Source: Amphimedon queenslandica (Eukaryota > Porifera > Demospongiae > Haplosclerida > Niphatidae). From it: DNA of 64,000 nt. The notes beneath the pieces were generated by a model, which did no database searches, was not told the DNA's origin, and saw only the letters and a list, made by a program, of their open reading frames with translations. Shown in pieces: positions 54,180 to 64,000 of the stretch. The stretch spans positions 704,287 through 768,286 of the forward strand of contig NW_003546250.1 of NCBI RefSeq assembly GCF_000090795.2, in the 5' to 3' direction. Made by a program: the position numbers and the translations under genes. How positions within the stretch are numbered: position 1 is the first letter of the stretch; every line of letters starts with the position of its first letter.

Positions 54180-55387
54180 ATGTCTGGCAGTGGTCGTTTT
54201 AAACTAAGTCCTAGTGAGCAGGTAATGACTACAGAAAATAATCTAATCTATTTTTGATCCTTAAAATAGAAAGCTTTGCTACAGAAAGAAATGAGAGAGA
54301 GAAGAAAAATAAGATTACTTCAAGTTAGACAGCAATCTAATATATGTACCAATGTACGTGTAACATTTTGTGTTTGCCTTGAAGGTTAGAGAGCAAGAGA
54401 AAGAGTTTGCCCGTCAAATGAGAAACAATGTACGTTTGAAGAAAGAAGAGGAAAGAAAGATATTGGAGCAACACATTAAAGTATTTTTAATCATCAATTG
54501 CGGCATTCCCACCACCTGCTACTATTACCACAACTGTGTATCAATTTAGAATTGAGACAAGACATTAATATTGTTTAGGATAATTTAGTGAGAGAGCACG
54601 AAGAAAAATTACGTCAATTAGAAGAAACTTTAACTGCCCGAAGACAACAAGTAGGACAGGCTCAACGTGATGCTCAGAATATTGAACAGGTAAGAGATAA
54701 GAATAGTCCGAGTCACGTTGTACTTGTATCTAGGAAGAACGTAGACTCCAAGAGCTTCGTTTGCTTCTCTCTTCTCAACAAAGGTACGGTAGATTGGGAC
54801 AATCACTCTTGATTTATTTAATTGTAGAGCTCTTGCTAAGAAAAGACAAGCGTTAGCAATGCAAGAGGTAAGGGAAGATGACTATTTAAGAAACTAAAGA
54901 GTAACAAAGTATTTCTACTATATTGTAGTTAATAGATAGCCAGTTGATGAAAAGGGCAGAAAAAGACAATTCAGTTTTAACTCGTAATCAAGCCCTTGCT
55001 ACAGAAAAGGAGAGAGCGAAACTGATGAGTACGAGAAAACTCAAAACGCCATCGCTGCTCATAATGGTAATTATTTTTATAATTTTGCAGAGCATTGATA
55101 AGAGATACATGTATTATGTTCCTATTTTTAGGATCTCGAGGCTAACCCTTCTTCTAATTTTAGTACAAGGAGGGTTCAAGGCGTAGAAGGATTTGCATCA
55201 ACCTACTTTCACCTTCCTGATAATCTGGTCCATCGGGAAGCCACGGCTACTCCATATGAAGTATGTAAATGTATTTTGAAATTGTATTGTACTCCATTTT
55301 GTATTCATGTGTACAGATTAATGCTATTCAAGCAGCAGAACAAGCACTAATGGAGGAAGAAGAACATCAGAGAGTAAGGACATGTGC

Positions 55388-55475
<88 letters not shown>

Positions 55476-58431
55476 TATTGGAGCAAGATGTCTTTCATTG
55501 AGATGTGCTGAATTTTTTAAGTTGCTCAAAAAATTTGAGTAAAGACCCTGTACTATAGTACAGAGTCTTCAGCCAAATTTCACCAAAAATGGCTAAGAAA
55601 GATATCTCCATTTTAATAATTTTTCCTGATACATATACATGTTTTTATATTGTGTAGAAAGTTTGAGCTCATTCCAATCAAATTTGGATTTTTTATGAAT
55701 ATTTAAAGTTGCTCCAAAATCGAGTCAAAGTCCCTGTACTATAGTACAGGGACTTTGGCCAAATTTCACCAAAAATGGCTGGGAGAGATTTTTCCATTTT
55801 TATAATTTTTTCTGATACATGTACACGTTCTTATGTTGTGTAGAAAGTTTGAGCTGATTTCGATGACATTTTAATTTTTTACGAATTTTTGAAGTTACCC
55901 TAAAATTTGACAATGTAATAATGCATTTTTATATTTTTAGCAACAGACAGTTATGAGAGATGAGCAGCAAGTGAAAGCTCAACTGAGACACAAACATGCA
56001 CTTGCTCAAGTTAAACTGGAGAAAGTAAATTGATATTATAGTTTATGGAATGTTAAAATGTGATTCTGGGCACAGGACAAGACAGCATTGCTGAAGGATC
56101 TTAGCTTATTAGCTAGGGAAGACAGGACTCACAGGCAAGAGATATTACAACACCTTCCGGTTAGTTAGAGAAGAGAGAGAGTGCTATAGAAGGAGGTAAG
56201 ATTGGATGAGGGTTGACTTGTTTTCTTTGTCAGACGAACCTGTTTCAGCCAGTCCAGCAACGAATTGAAGAGCGAGAAATGCGACAATATGAACTGGAGC
56301 ATGAGTTTGAGAAACTTCTAACAAAGACAAGACAAACTTCAAGTATGCTACATTAATTATTATACATATTATCATTTATTGTATTATATATAGTGATGAA
56401 GAGTGTAGAAATAGAAAGAAAAGGAGGAGGAAGAACAGCAGGAGGAGCAACAGAGATTACATTGCCAGGAAGAGACTCTTGTTCACCTTCTCCAGTGAAG
56501 TCTGATAACATGAGCACCACTCACTGTACTCCTCCTCCTCCTCCTCCTCCTATTGCTACTAAGAAGGATCCATTGGATCTGACCATACAATCACTAACTC
56601 CTTCAACCTTCCAATCAATGAGCATCACTGAGCCAAGAGAGAAAGAGGGTAATAGTAAAGGTAGAGATCCTAACAATGAAGATGAAGAAGAAGAAGGTCC
56701 TTCTTTAACCATTTCAACTATACGTCCACCCAAGGATACTACCACTACTAGCTCAACTTCACAATGTATGTGTATCAGTATGCATATTTACTTTTATTGC
56801 TTGTGCCTTTCTTTTTTGTAGCTACTAATATATCAAAACTGGTTGGTTTGATCAGGACCCAGCAGGATGCCTGGTACAAGAGGAGCCTTGATGAGTCTTC
56901 TCCTAGTAATGATGTATCTTCAGTAAGTGAAGCAAGAGGAGAGGAGAAGACTAGCCAATCTCTCTCTATTTCGGCACTATCTAGCAGGTATAGATACATT
57001 CATGTGTGTATTAACATTATTTCTTTATAGTCATCAAGGTCCACTTGATAGTAGTGCTCATAATACAACAGCTACTTCACCTGCTACTAGCAGGGACATT
57101 GATAAGGCGACTTCTACTTCTTCTTCCTCTCCTTCTCCTTCCTCCTCTCCTCCTGAACTCACCATTGAAACTATTGAAGAAACAGAAGAAGAAGAGGATA
57201 ACAGTATTAATGAGGCTCCTTTACAACAACCAGCAGCATATTATCCCATTTATTATTATCCCACTGCTGCCTACCAGCAGCAGCATAGCTCCCAGCCAAC
57301 ACCAGCAATGATGTACACTCCTTTAGCTACATACCCTCCACCAGTAGTATATACTCAATATCCTACTAATCAAACACTTACTTCTTCTATCACAATTCCA
57401 CCTCCTTCTTTATTACAAGCAGATATCAGAGAAACTGATGATAGAACCATATCTCCTGATATAAAGCGATCAAGTACAGAACCTTTTGAACCACCATTAT
57501 TATATTCAGAGATGCAGTCTCACTCAGTAGTTCATTCCACTGTACCAGAAAATATCACCACTGTACCAGTAGCTACACACTCAACTTCACCCACTACTCA
57601 ACATAATCTATCACTAATGATAGGAGGATCTGGAACTGTTCCTGGCTCAAATGTAACACACTCACCACATGTTCGTACTTCACCTGATTTATCATTAACA
57701 CTGTCACCTCACACTCCTCCAGTGATAGCTTCTGCTAATAGTTCTACACCAGTAGCATCTGAGGGTGACAGACAAGAACGCAACGAGTTTATTCAGTCTT
57801 TACTTGTCAGTCTTCAAGACTCAAGGGCTGATAGTCCAGAGGAATCTCCCTTGCCTGTTCAAGATAGAGCTGGTTCTTCTGTTAATACTACTCCATTATT
57901 GAGGTCCACTTCAGTTCAAACTAATGTACTCATTCACTCTCCTCCTTCTCCATCTCTGTCTTCTTCTTTATCACTCCAAGAGGCATTTAAGAGCAGAAAA
58001 CAGTCCTTCATTAAGCAGTCACAGACCAGAGTCAGTGATATAGGAAAGAAATCTAAGGAGAGAGTGAATCAAACTAAAAAATCAAAGTCTGCAAAACTGG
58101 TGACATTTTCTAGCCCTGTCCTGCAAGAAGAGAGGGAGAATGCCATCAAACACACTCCACCTTCTATTCACAAGGGTACATATACTCTTACTTTATGTGT
58201 CATAAATTAACATTTTATTCTTTCAGGTTCATCTTGGCCTGCTATGCCCAGTAAAGTATCTTCCAGGGAAGCTCAAGAGAAGAACAGAGATGACCAGAGA
58301 CAAAAGGAGAATAGAGAGAAAGCAAAGCTCTTTTGTCAGGTGAGAGAGAGAGAGAGACTGTACAACAATGACAAACTTATTTTTTATAGATGCTGAGAAA
58401 TAAAATCAAGCAAAGACAGGATAGCTCATAA
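54180..58431 (+). CDS. CEP295: CEP295-like centriole protein, compact (17 exons, 953 aa)
   Basis: Exons: 54180-54221, 54270-54353, 54385-54480, 54579-54689, 54734-54783, 54828-54867, 54929-55066, 55132-55260, 55317-55373, 55941-56024, 56076-56159, 56234-56342, 56394-56765, 56822-56987, 57031-58175, 58227-58339, 58390-58431. The N-terminus (Lys-Leu-Ser-Pro-Ser-Glu, then Arg-Lys-Ile-Arg-Leu-Leu-Gln-Val-Arg) and the Ser-Thr-Tyr-Phe-His-Leu segment match CEP295. Residues up to about 340 are charged coiled coil; the middle is Ser/Thr/Pro-rich. The tail begins Leu-Gln-Glu-Ala-Phe-Lys with Phe-Ile-Lys-Gln-Ser-Gln, a good match to the ALMS motif that ends CEP295. Human CEP295 has about 2600 residues, so this version has both ends but a much shorter middle. 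Known role: centriole-to-centrosome conversion and centriole length. Confidence 0.82.
55390..55471. repeat. Inverted microsatellite (ATA)n(TTA)n, CEP295 intron 9
   Basis: About 12 ATA triplets run straight into about 15 TTA triplets. Since TTA/TAT is the complement of ATA, the block is a long perfect inverted repeat with hardly any loop. Confidence 0.95.
55505..55912. repeat. Dispersed palindromic repeat, two units, in CEP295 intron 9
   Basis: Cores lie near 55547 and 55733, 186 bp apart, both in transcript orientation. The array directly follows the inverted microsatellite. Confidence 0.93.
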
Positions 58432-58596
58432 TTTTATTGTTTTAAACCACATCACCTTCTTAGTGCAGCATGTATGCAAGCCATTCACTTATTATTATAA
58501 TTATCAAATTTATATAAAAGAAAATGTAGCAACGTTTAACATGCCAACAAAAATCAATCAATCAATGCAGTGTATATGCATTAGTACATGACACTT

Positions 58597-59820
58597 CTAA
58601 AGGTTCATAGGGAAAACAGTAAATATCATGAGATCTAGCTGAGTACTAGTGTTGATGATCTCAATATTTGATTTAGGAGTGATCAGGAATTCTCTTCGTT
58701 CTTTGTTATCAACTCCAACACTGAGCCCATTAATGGTTCCCTCTCCGGTCCATACAATACCAGCGTATGGTCGCTGATCTCCCTCACGTTTAAACGTAGC
58801 GCCTGGTTTTATGATGAAACCCTCTCCATAAAACAAATGGTAGAAAAGACGGATTTGTCGGCCCCAGGGACCTTCAGCAAGTGTCTCACACTTCCTGCAA
58901 TACTTTTCCTTGAACTCCGGGTCCGTATTATCAGGAAGATTGATGGTGTTATTGAATAGATCCTCTTCATCCGTTAATCCTTTCAACTGATGGTCGCACT
59001 TATTTGGTGCAACGTCCTTCTCAGGTAGCACTCTCCCCAGCTGCCATGCCAACAGATTGTAGTCATCTTGAGGTCGCTGGATTTCAAAGGTTGTCCACGG
59101 GCCGGGAGCATGCACTATCTTTTCTTCTATGAACCAAGTCTCCCATGGGTTGATGTGGTACACATTGAGGAGGGAGTACATGTCATCGTGGCGACCGAAA
59201 GCACGCAGGGCTTCCAAGACTTGTTCCTTCGTTGTCCCTGGTTTGAGACCCAGCCGGGTTTTAATGGTACCCAGTGAGAGATTGTATGGTGGGACATCGA
59301 GAGGAGGGAAGAAATAAGATTCAGTTTTACCAGGACCAATGCAAGCACCATTGCAGACTTCACCTGCATGCACATGGCACGGTATTGGAGGTACTTCAGG
59401 CTCAGCCTCACCTCCCTGACAGCTGTATTTAGGTACTTGAGGAGGGCCTCCAATGTCAAGTACTTTAGTGAGAGGCCAAGCATATTCATAGGGGCCCATA
59501 AGCTCTTCAGAAGCTACTTTTAGGATGGAGGGTAGTGGGTGTGGCTCTCCAGCAACTAGTATTGATGTTATTCCTTCGTTTTCAAGTGGTACAGCGTTTT
59601 TTGCAACTGTTTTAGACATGATCCACCATTCCACAGGGACGTAGCCTCTAGCATCTACTAGAGATGGAGAGAAATCGGTATTTTGAGCTATGACCCCACG
59701 ACCTGCATAGATATTACGACCAACAAGGGCAGGGAGAGCAAACAGGAGACCATTCTGGTCCTTTATAGCTTGCAGCACTTTGTCTCGTAAAGGAGAAGAA
59801 GGCTTGTTGTTTGCAGCCAT
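58597..59820 (-). CDS. Type I phosphomannose isomerase (ManA)-like cupin protein, intronless (407 aa)
   Basis: One uninterrupted 407-codon frame. The central part has His-Val-His-Ala-Gly-Glu, then Val-His-Ala-Pro-Gly-Pro-Trp..Glu-Ile-Gln..Asp-Asp-Tyr-Asn-Leu-Leu-Ala-Trp. This resembles the type I mannose-6-phosphate isomerase signature (His-Ala..Gly..Glu-Ile-Gln..Asp..Tyr..Asp-Trp). The C-terminus is a cupin strand set ending Phe-Thr-Val-Phe-Pro. There is no signal peptide. The style is that of bacterial ManA-like cupins rather than the animal MPI enzyme, and the absence of introns among intron-rich genes raises transfer from bacteria or retroposition as explanations. The sugar substrate is unknown. 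The metal site is not fully traceable by eye. It faces the Rubicon-family gene with 287 bp between starts and converges on CEP295. Confidence 0.6.
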   Translation of the reverse strand: MAANNKPSSPLRDKVLQAIKDQNGLLFALPALVGRNIYAGRGVIAQNTDFSPSLVDARGYVPVEWWIMSKTVAKNAVPLENEGITSILVAGEPHPLPSILKVASEELMGPYEYAWPLTKVLDIGGPPQVPKYSCQGGEAEPEVPPIPCHVHAGEVCNGACIGPGKTESYFFPPLDVPPYNLSLGTIKTRLGLKPGTTKEQVLEALRAFGRHDDMYSLLNVYHINPWETWFIEEKIVHAPGPWTTFEIQRPQDDYNLLAWQLGRVLPEKDVAPNKCDHQLKGLTDEEDLFNNTINLPDNTDPEFKEKYCRKCETLAEGPWGRQIRLFYHLFYGEGFIIKPGATFKREGDQRPYAGIVWTGEGTINGLSVGVDNKERREFLITPKSNIEIINTSTQLDLMIFTVFPMNL

Positions 59821-60107
59821 GAGGTGTTCAGCTACACCCAGTGTGATTCTTCACAAGAAGGCGTGGTTTGTATTAGGCCACGCCTTTCTTAATTGTGCGT
59901 CTCACAAGATCATTTATACCATACTGTACTGCTCTATCATGAGACAAAAAGCAAACTAAAGGAGACGGTCTTTGCTTTGCTGGTGCACGCCTCTGCCTCC
60001 TATTCTTTCCCTGCCTCTTATTTACCCTCTCAGTCGAGGTGGCTGTCATTCGTCAACAAAGTTTATAGTTTTAGGTACTAAATTCCTTTGTCTTTAAAGG
60101 CAAATAA
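59821..60107. promoter_or_regulatory. Divergent promoter region between cupin and Rubicon-family genes
   Basis: 287 bp between opposite start codons. It contains the inverted pair AAGGCGTGG / CCACGCCTT at about 59858 and 59878, a small near-palindrome close to the cupin gene. Its role is unknown. Confidence 0.45.
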
Positions 60108-62128
60108 ATGGCGGCCAAGCCGTCTGCTCTTCCTCCTCCACCACCACAGTTTGGGCGGTTAGAGAGAGCCTCTGTTTCCCTTTCTTCAGCTGATCACTCT
60201 TCTGGCTCTAACCATCAGTTGCCCACGAGTAGTTCTTCATATTCTAGTCCCCCACCTAATGGCTCCAGTGCTGCCAAAGAGACTCTTCTGCAAGTACAGA
60301 GAGAGTCCTCTAATGGCGTTACTCTGAGGAAACCCAAAGCTAATCAACGAGATAAGACTTTAAGACAGAAAGGGATACTACTCTCGTCGCACTCGGGCCC
60401 TCGCTCTCTCTCTCCTCCTCCTCCTCCTAACGTCCATCCTCCCTTAAACACGGAGTGTTATCATCCTCTCCCTCCTCCTCCCCTTCTTCCTTCTCCTACT
60501 CACTCCTCTACCAATCCCACGGCTAGTTCAAGACCCAGTAACCACTCTCCCACTCTGACCTCACGGACCACAGGTGACGACGGAGTCCTTAATGTCTTCC
60601 AAGTCATGCAGCTATCAGCCGCTGCCTCACTACCTGAAGCAGTAGGGTCACCTGACAGTGGCTACGACGACTTGGCGACAGCTGCTTTAGTTTGCAATAG
60701 ATCGGATAGCATAGGTTCCACCTCTTCCTCCTCTTCTCGTAGAACAGGTCCTAACAGCGGAGTACCCAGTAGCTTGTTTAGCGTCCGAGACTCAGAACTA
60801 GAGCTAGTCAAGGAGGAGGATGGATCAGATGAAGACGACGAAGAAACCAAGAGAAAAGAGAGAGGGACCAGTAACACTAGCAGCGAGCAGTCTGATACAC
60901 TTCCCTCTCCTTCCTTCCCTCGTCTTTCATTAGAAGAATCGAATAATTTTTATGCTCCGGATGACGAAACTGTTATTCAAACTGTACAGAGACCCGGTAT
61001 TAAGAGAAGCTATTCTACAGATATGAAGAGAATGGCCAGTACAGTGAGGCCTGGCGGTAGGGCCGAGTCTTACAGTTCCAATGCTAATAATAGAGTCGTA
61101 GTGAATAAACCAGCTGGAGCTGAGAGAGGAAGATCTCAGAGCCTGTTCACTAGAGGTAATGTATGTGTACATAGAGTTAATAGTAATGATAATAATAAAT
61201 GAAATTTTGTATACATAATGTTGATAGTAATACACATATATGTTCAACTACATCGTGTTATCATTCCTTATACACATTTTGGAAGAAGTCCTTCCTTTAC
61301 GCTTTGTTTATTTGAGAATCCCTCAACATGTCACTTGTTTTTGTCTGATGTGGTTTCATTCCACTCCCCTTCCTCCTTCATCTATTATTATAATTATTAT
61401 TATCAAAAGATAATAATGTTGGCATTTTGTTATTTTGCAGGGGCCATTTCTTACATGTACATGTACATGTACATGCAAAAGTTAACCTGTGGGCATGTGT
61501 TAATATTACGTTATCAGCTGATATTAAAATAATGGCGGCTTAATGGCAATGATAAGAGAGTTTAGACAAAGGAATAGAGTTCAGATTTCAATTTCATGTG
61601 AAATGGGAGGGAAGAAGGGAAGCCTACAATAATGCTCTATGCACACAGCAGCTGATTCCTAGCGAACCAGCTCACCTTATCCCTTTAATGGAAGTATATA
61701 CGAACCAGACAGCTATAGTTTGTTGATGTCCAAATATGGACTAAGAGTAGGCTTTCTTATTGTAAATGACTTGTCTATACACAGTGGGTGAGAGATAGCA
61801 TCTCTGTGACCTTTCTCTTCTCTTTTGAGTACAGATGCAGTTATTATGTCACTGATAAGTCATAAGTGTATTCATACTAGCTCTCACTCTTTCTCTTTAT
61901 TTGTATTGCTTGTACTAATCATGTGATGTGACGGTCTGTTGTTGTTATTATAGAGGGTAGCAGTATTAGTGGCAGCAGTGGTAGTAGTAATGGATTCTTT
62001 GAGTCTATGAAGGACACCTTCCAGCTACAGGATGAGCTGAGCAAAGAGAACTATCACTTTGTACTTAGTGAGGCACTCATTTCTGTTATAGAGGAAGTAA
62101 GATCATCAATGCGATTTTATTCTATTTT

Positions 62129-62165
<37 letters not shown>

Positions 62166-62913
62166 TTATAATAATAATACTGTATCTATAACCCCTTCCT
62201 TTCCTTCCCTAACTGTTAGTACAAGTCCTTATTACGTGAGCAGGCTTATGACGAACATTTGGCACTTGTTGCTTCTCCTGATCGCGATTCTGTTGACCTC
62301 GCGTCTGCTCCATCAACTCCGTCTCATCCTAATCCTCCTCCCTCTCCATTTCCGTACAGAACCACCTCCTTCCCGTACCTGTCTCGGACAGACACGCCCA
62401 CAAGTCCAACAGGTAATAACTAGTCTTGTGATTCTCACGTGACCAGGTGTGATTGTCACCTGACTTCTCGCTAACGACAGACTAGACTTCCTTTTACTTT
62501 TTGCATCAAAATAAAAATTACTCCTCATCTTTTACTACATCAATTTGGGGTCCGTATTAACATATCTTTTTTTTCTAATTAGTGCCCTCTTCACCCACTC
62601 CTCCTTCTCCCGTTCCGTCACGTGACGTCAGTTTATTGCGACTGGTCGACTCTCAGATGATGACTAACACTGCAGAGAGCACCGCCCACGGACTGTTACA
62701 GTATATATCAAGAGTGTTGGGTGGGGCCTCGTCTGTCGAATTTAGAGTACCAGAACAGGTCAGGGGAGTTGTTATTATTAACATTATTTATTTATTTATT
62801 TATTTTATTTAGATTGTGCAACTCCCATCTGATTTTATTGCATCAATAAAGAGAGAAGAGCAGTTGCATCATTCAGTTGCTGTGAGTTACATTTATTATC
62901 ATTATTATTATCC

Positions 62914-62972
<59 letters not shown>

Positions 62973-63952
62973 GCAATTTTATACAATTTTCTCTCCTCCT
63001 CCTTCCATGTTTTCAGAATTCTACTACCATAAGAGGTGAAATGGATTGGGCTCCACCAAGAAAGACCATCATTCATACTATGTACTCACCACCAAAGTAC
63101 ATCACTCACAACCATTAGGCTATTATGTTATACTGATACATGTACATGTACTTATGTACTTCATTAGGGATGTGTCAATTGCATTGAAAGACCAGAATTA
63201 TCGCTGTGCTGGCTGTGGAGTCAAAATTGACATCAGTATGTGTTTTCACTCGTGTATTACTTTGTTGACTATTCCTTTCTTTTTGTCTTTTTTTATATTC
63301 TCGTTTCCTCTCTCTTTCTCTCAAGGTCATACTAAGCTATTAAGGTTCTGTTATTACATTGGCAAATATTTCTGCACGACTTGTCATCAGAACTCACTCA
63401 GTTACATACCGGCTTACATCATGTCAAAATGGAACTTTAAAAAGTAGGGAGAGGAAGAGAAGTCAAAATTTTAAGAGTATCTATTCAAATTTCTTAGGTA
63501 TCCCGTGTCAAATTTTGCACGTGATACGCTCGCAGAGTTTGAGAAAGAGCCGCACTTTAATCTTGACATTTCCCGGTTGTATTATAGAATATACGAATTG
63601 AAGAAAGTTAAAGTAAGAGAGGCACTGATGGTTCTGGGATGATGTTGTTTTTTAGGATTTAAGAGAACAAATATCATTCATGAGAAGATACATATTCTCT
63701 TGCAGAGAGACAGCAAAGTAAGTTGGAAGAGACATATCTACCACTGCTCCCTCTCTTCTCTTTATATCTCTTGCATTTTGCTTGTGTGTGAATGCCAGCA
63801 TCCTATAATCTCTTCCCATGTCACATCCTCTTTTTATTGTTTGTACATTTTGTTATTGACTTGTTGTTTGTAGTCTGTGCGAGAGATTCACTCAGTTTGG
63901 TCACCTTGTCGGCAGCGATGTTCACATCTACTCTATGGAAGACTTTGTTAAC
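60108..63952 (+). CDS. Rubicon-family autophagy regulator (11 exons visible, 3' end beyond window)
   Basis: Exons: 60108-61155, 61954-62096, 62220-62412, 62583-62758, 62813-62881, 63017-63096, 63168-63235, 63326-63443, 63498-63612, 63656-63717, 63874-63952, continuing past the edge. The first 350 residues are Ser/Pro-rich with proline runs, an acidic patch and no RUN domain. Exons 2-5 carry Lys-Glu-Asn-Tyr-His-Phe-Val-Leu-Ser-Glu, like the Rubicon/Pacer central segment. Exons 6-11 are the Rubicon homology domain: Trp-Ala-Pro-Pro-Arg, Tyr-Arg-Cys-Ala-Gly-Cys-Gly, Gly-Lys-Tyr-Phe-Cys-Thr-Thr-Cys-His, Tyr-Pro-Val-Ser-Asn-Phe. The last zinc cluster lies outside the window. Family members bind Rab7 and the class III PI3-kinase complex and tune autophagosome and endosome maturation. 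The missing RUN domain makes it closer in layout to Pacer (RUBCNL) than to Rubicon. Confidence 0.88.
62138..62180. repeat. (ATA)n microsatellite in Rubicon-family intron 2
   Basis: About 13 triplets with one interruption, between exons 2 and 3. Confidence 0.92.
62906..62972. repeat. (TTA)n microsatellite in Rubicon-family intron 5
   Basis: About 22 triplets, upstream of the exon 6 acceptor. Confidence 0.95.
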
Positions 63953-64000
63953 GTATGTACATAAAGCACATTATCATTGATATGTCATACATTGTATGTG

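Overview
This window is eukaryotic, AT-rich and densely packed. Most genes are cut by many short GT-AG introns (about 30-90 bp) plus a few long ones. The protein set is metazoan: a Wnt ligand, ataxin-10, ZMYND10, a CEP295-like centriole protein, a Rubicon-family autophagy regulator, UBA1, mitochondrial thiolase, and an Ig/fibronectin-III receptor. The compactness, the divergent Wnt and the POT/Calx-beta style genes fit a demosponge, most likely Amphimedon queenslandica. That organism assignment is inference from gene content; I could not run a search.

Layout: 1-3916 (-) holds three head-to-tail copies of an HSD17B12-like 3-ketoacyl-CoA reductase, the first cut by the window edge. 3997-9718 (+) is ATXN10 in 12 exons, with a 20-bp minisatellite and long microsatellites in its introns. 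10156-12163 (-) is a four-exon Wnt. 12710-33231 (-) is one 20-exon gene for a 1306-residue carboxylic-acid-reductase-like enzyme (ZZ zinc finger, adenylation domain, carrier domain, thioester reductase). Only 337 bp away and divergent, 33569-38284 (+) encodes a 1204-residue fusion of TPR-like region, aldo-keto reductase and DUF885 metallopeptidase. 38757-41732 (+) is a single-pass receptor with four FN3 domains and a tyrosine-rich tail. 41815-43524 (-) is an intronless POT-family transporter. 44030-48961 (+) is UBA1, broken by a 10-N assembly gap. 49207-50646 (-) is mitochondrial acetyl-CoA acetyltransferase, sharing a 77-bp promoter with ZMYND10 at 50724-52828 (+). 53159-53861 (+) is a small secreted Calx-beta-like protein. 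54180-58431 (+) is CEP295-like, 58597-59820 (-) an intronless ManA-like cupin, and 60108 to beyond 63952 (+) a Rubicon-family gene cut by the window edge.

How the genes may work together: the reductase and the aldo-keto reductase fusion could act in sequence, acid to aldehyde to alcohol, from one bidirectional promoter. With the HSD17B12-like copies and the thiolase the window is rich in acyl/aldehyde chemistry, though much of that may be chance. ZMYND10 and CEP295 are cilium/centriole genes close together. A non-coding repeat of about 187 bp, with a 20-bp perfect palindrome at its heart, recurs in introns of at least five genes and in one intergenic region.

Exon boundaries were read by eye from splice sites. 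For every multi-exon gene whose exons are listed in full (the third HSD17B12 copy, ATXN10, Wnt, the reductase, the AKR fusion, the receptor, ACAT1, ZMYND10, the Calx-beta gene and CEP295) the exon lengths sum to an open frame. I saw no tRNA, rRNA or CRISPR array and no protein-coding transposon, but tRNAs were not searched systematically.
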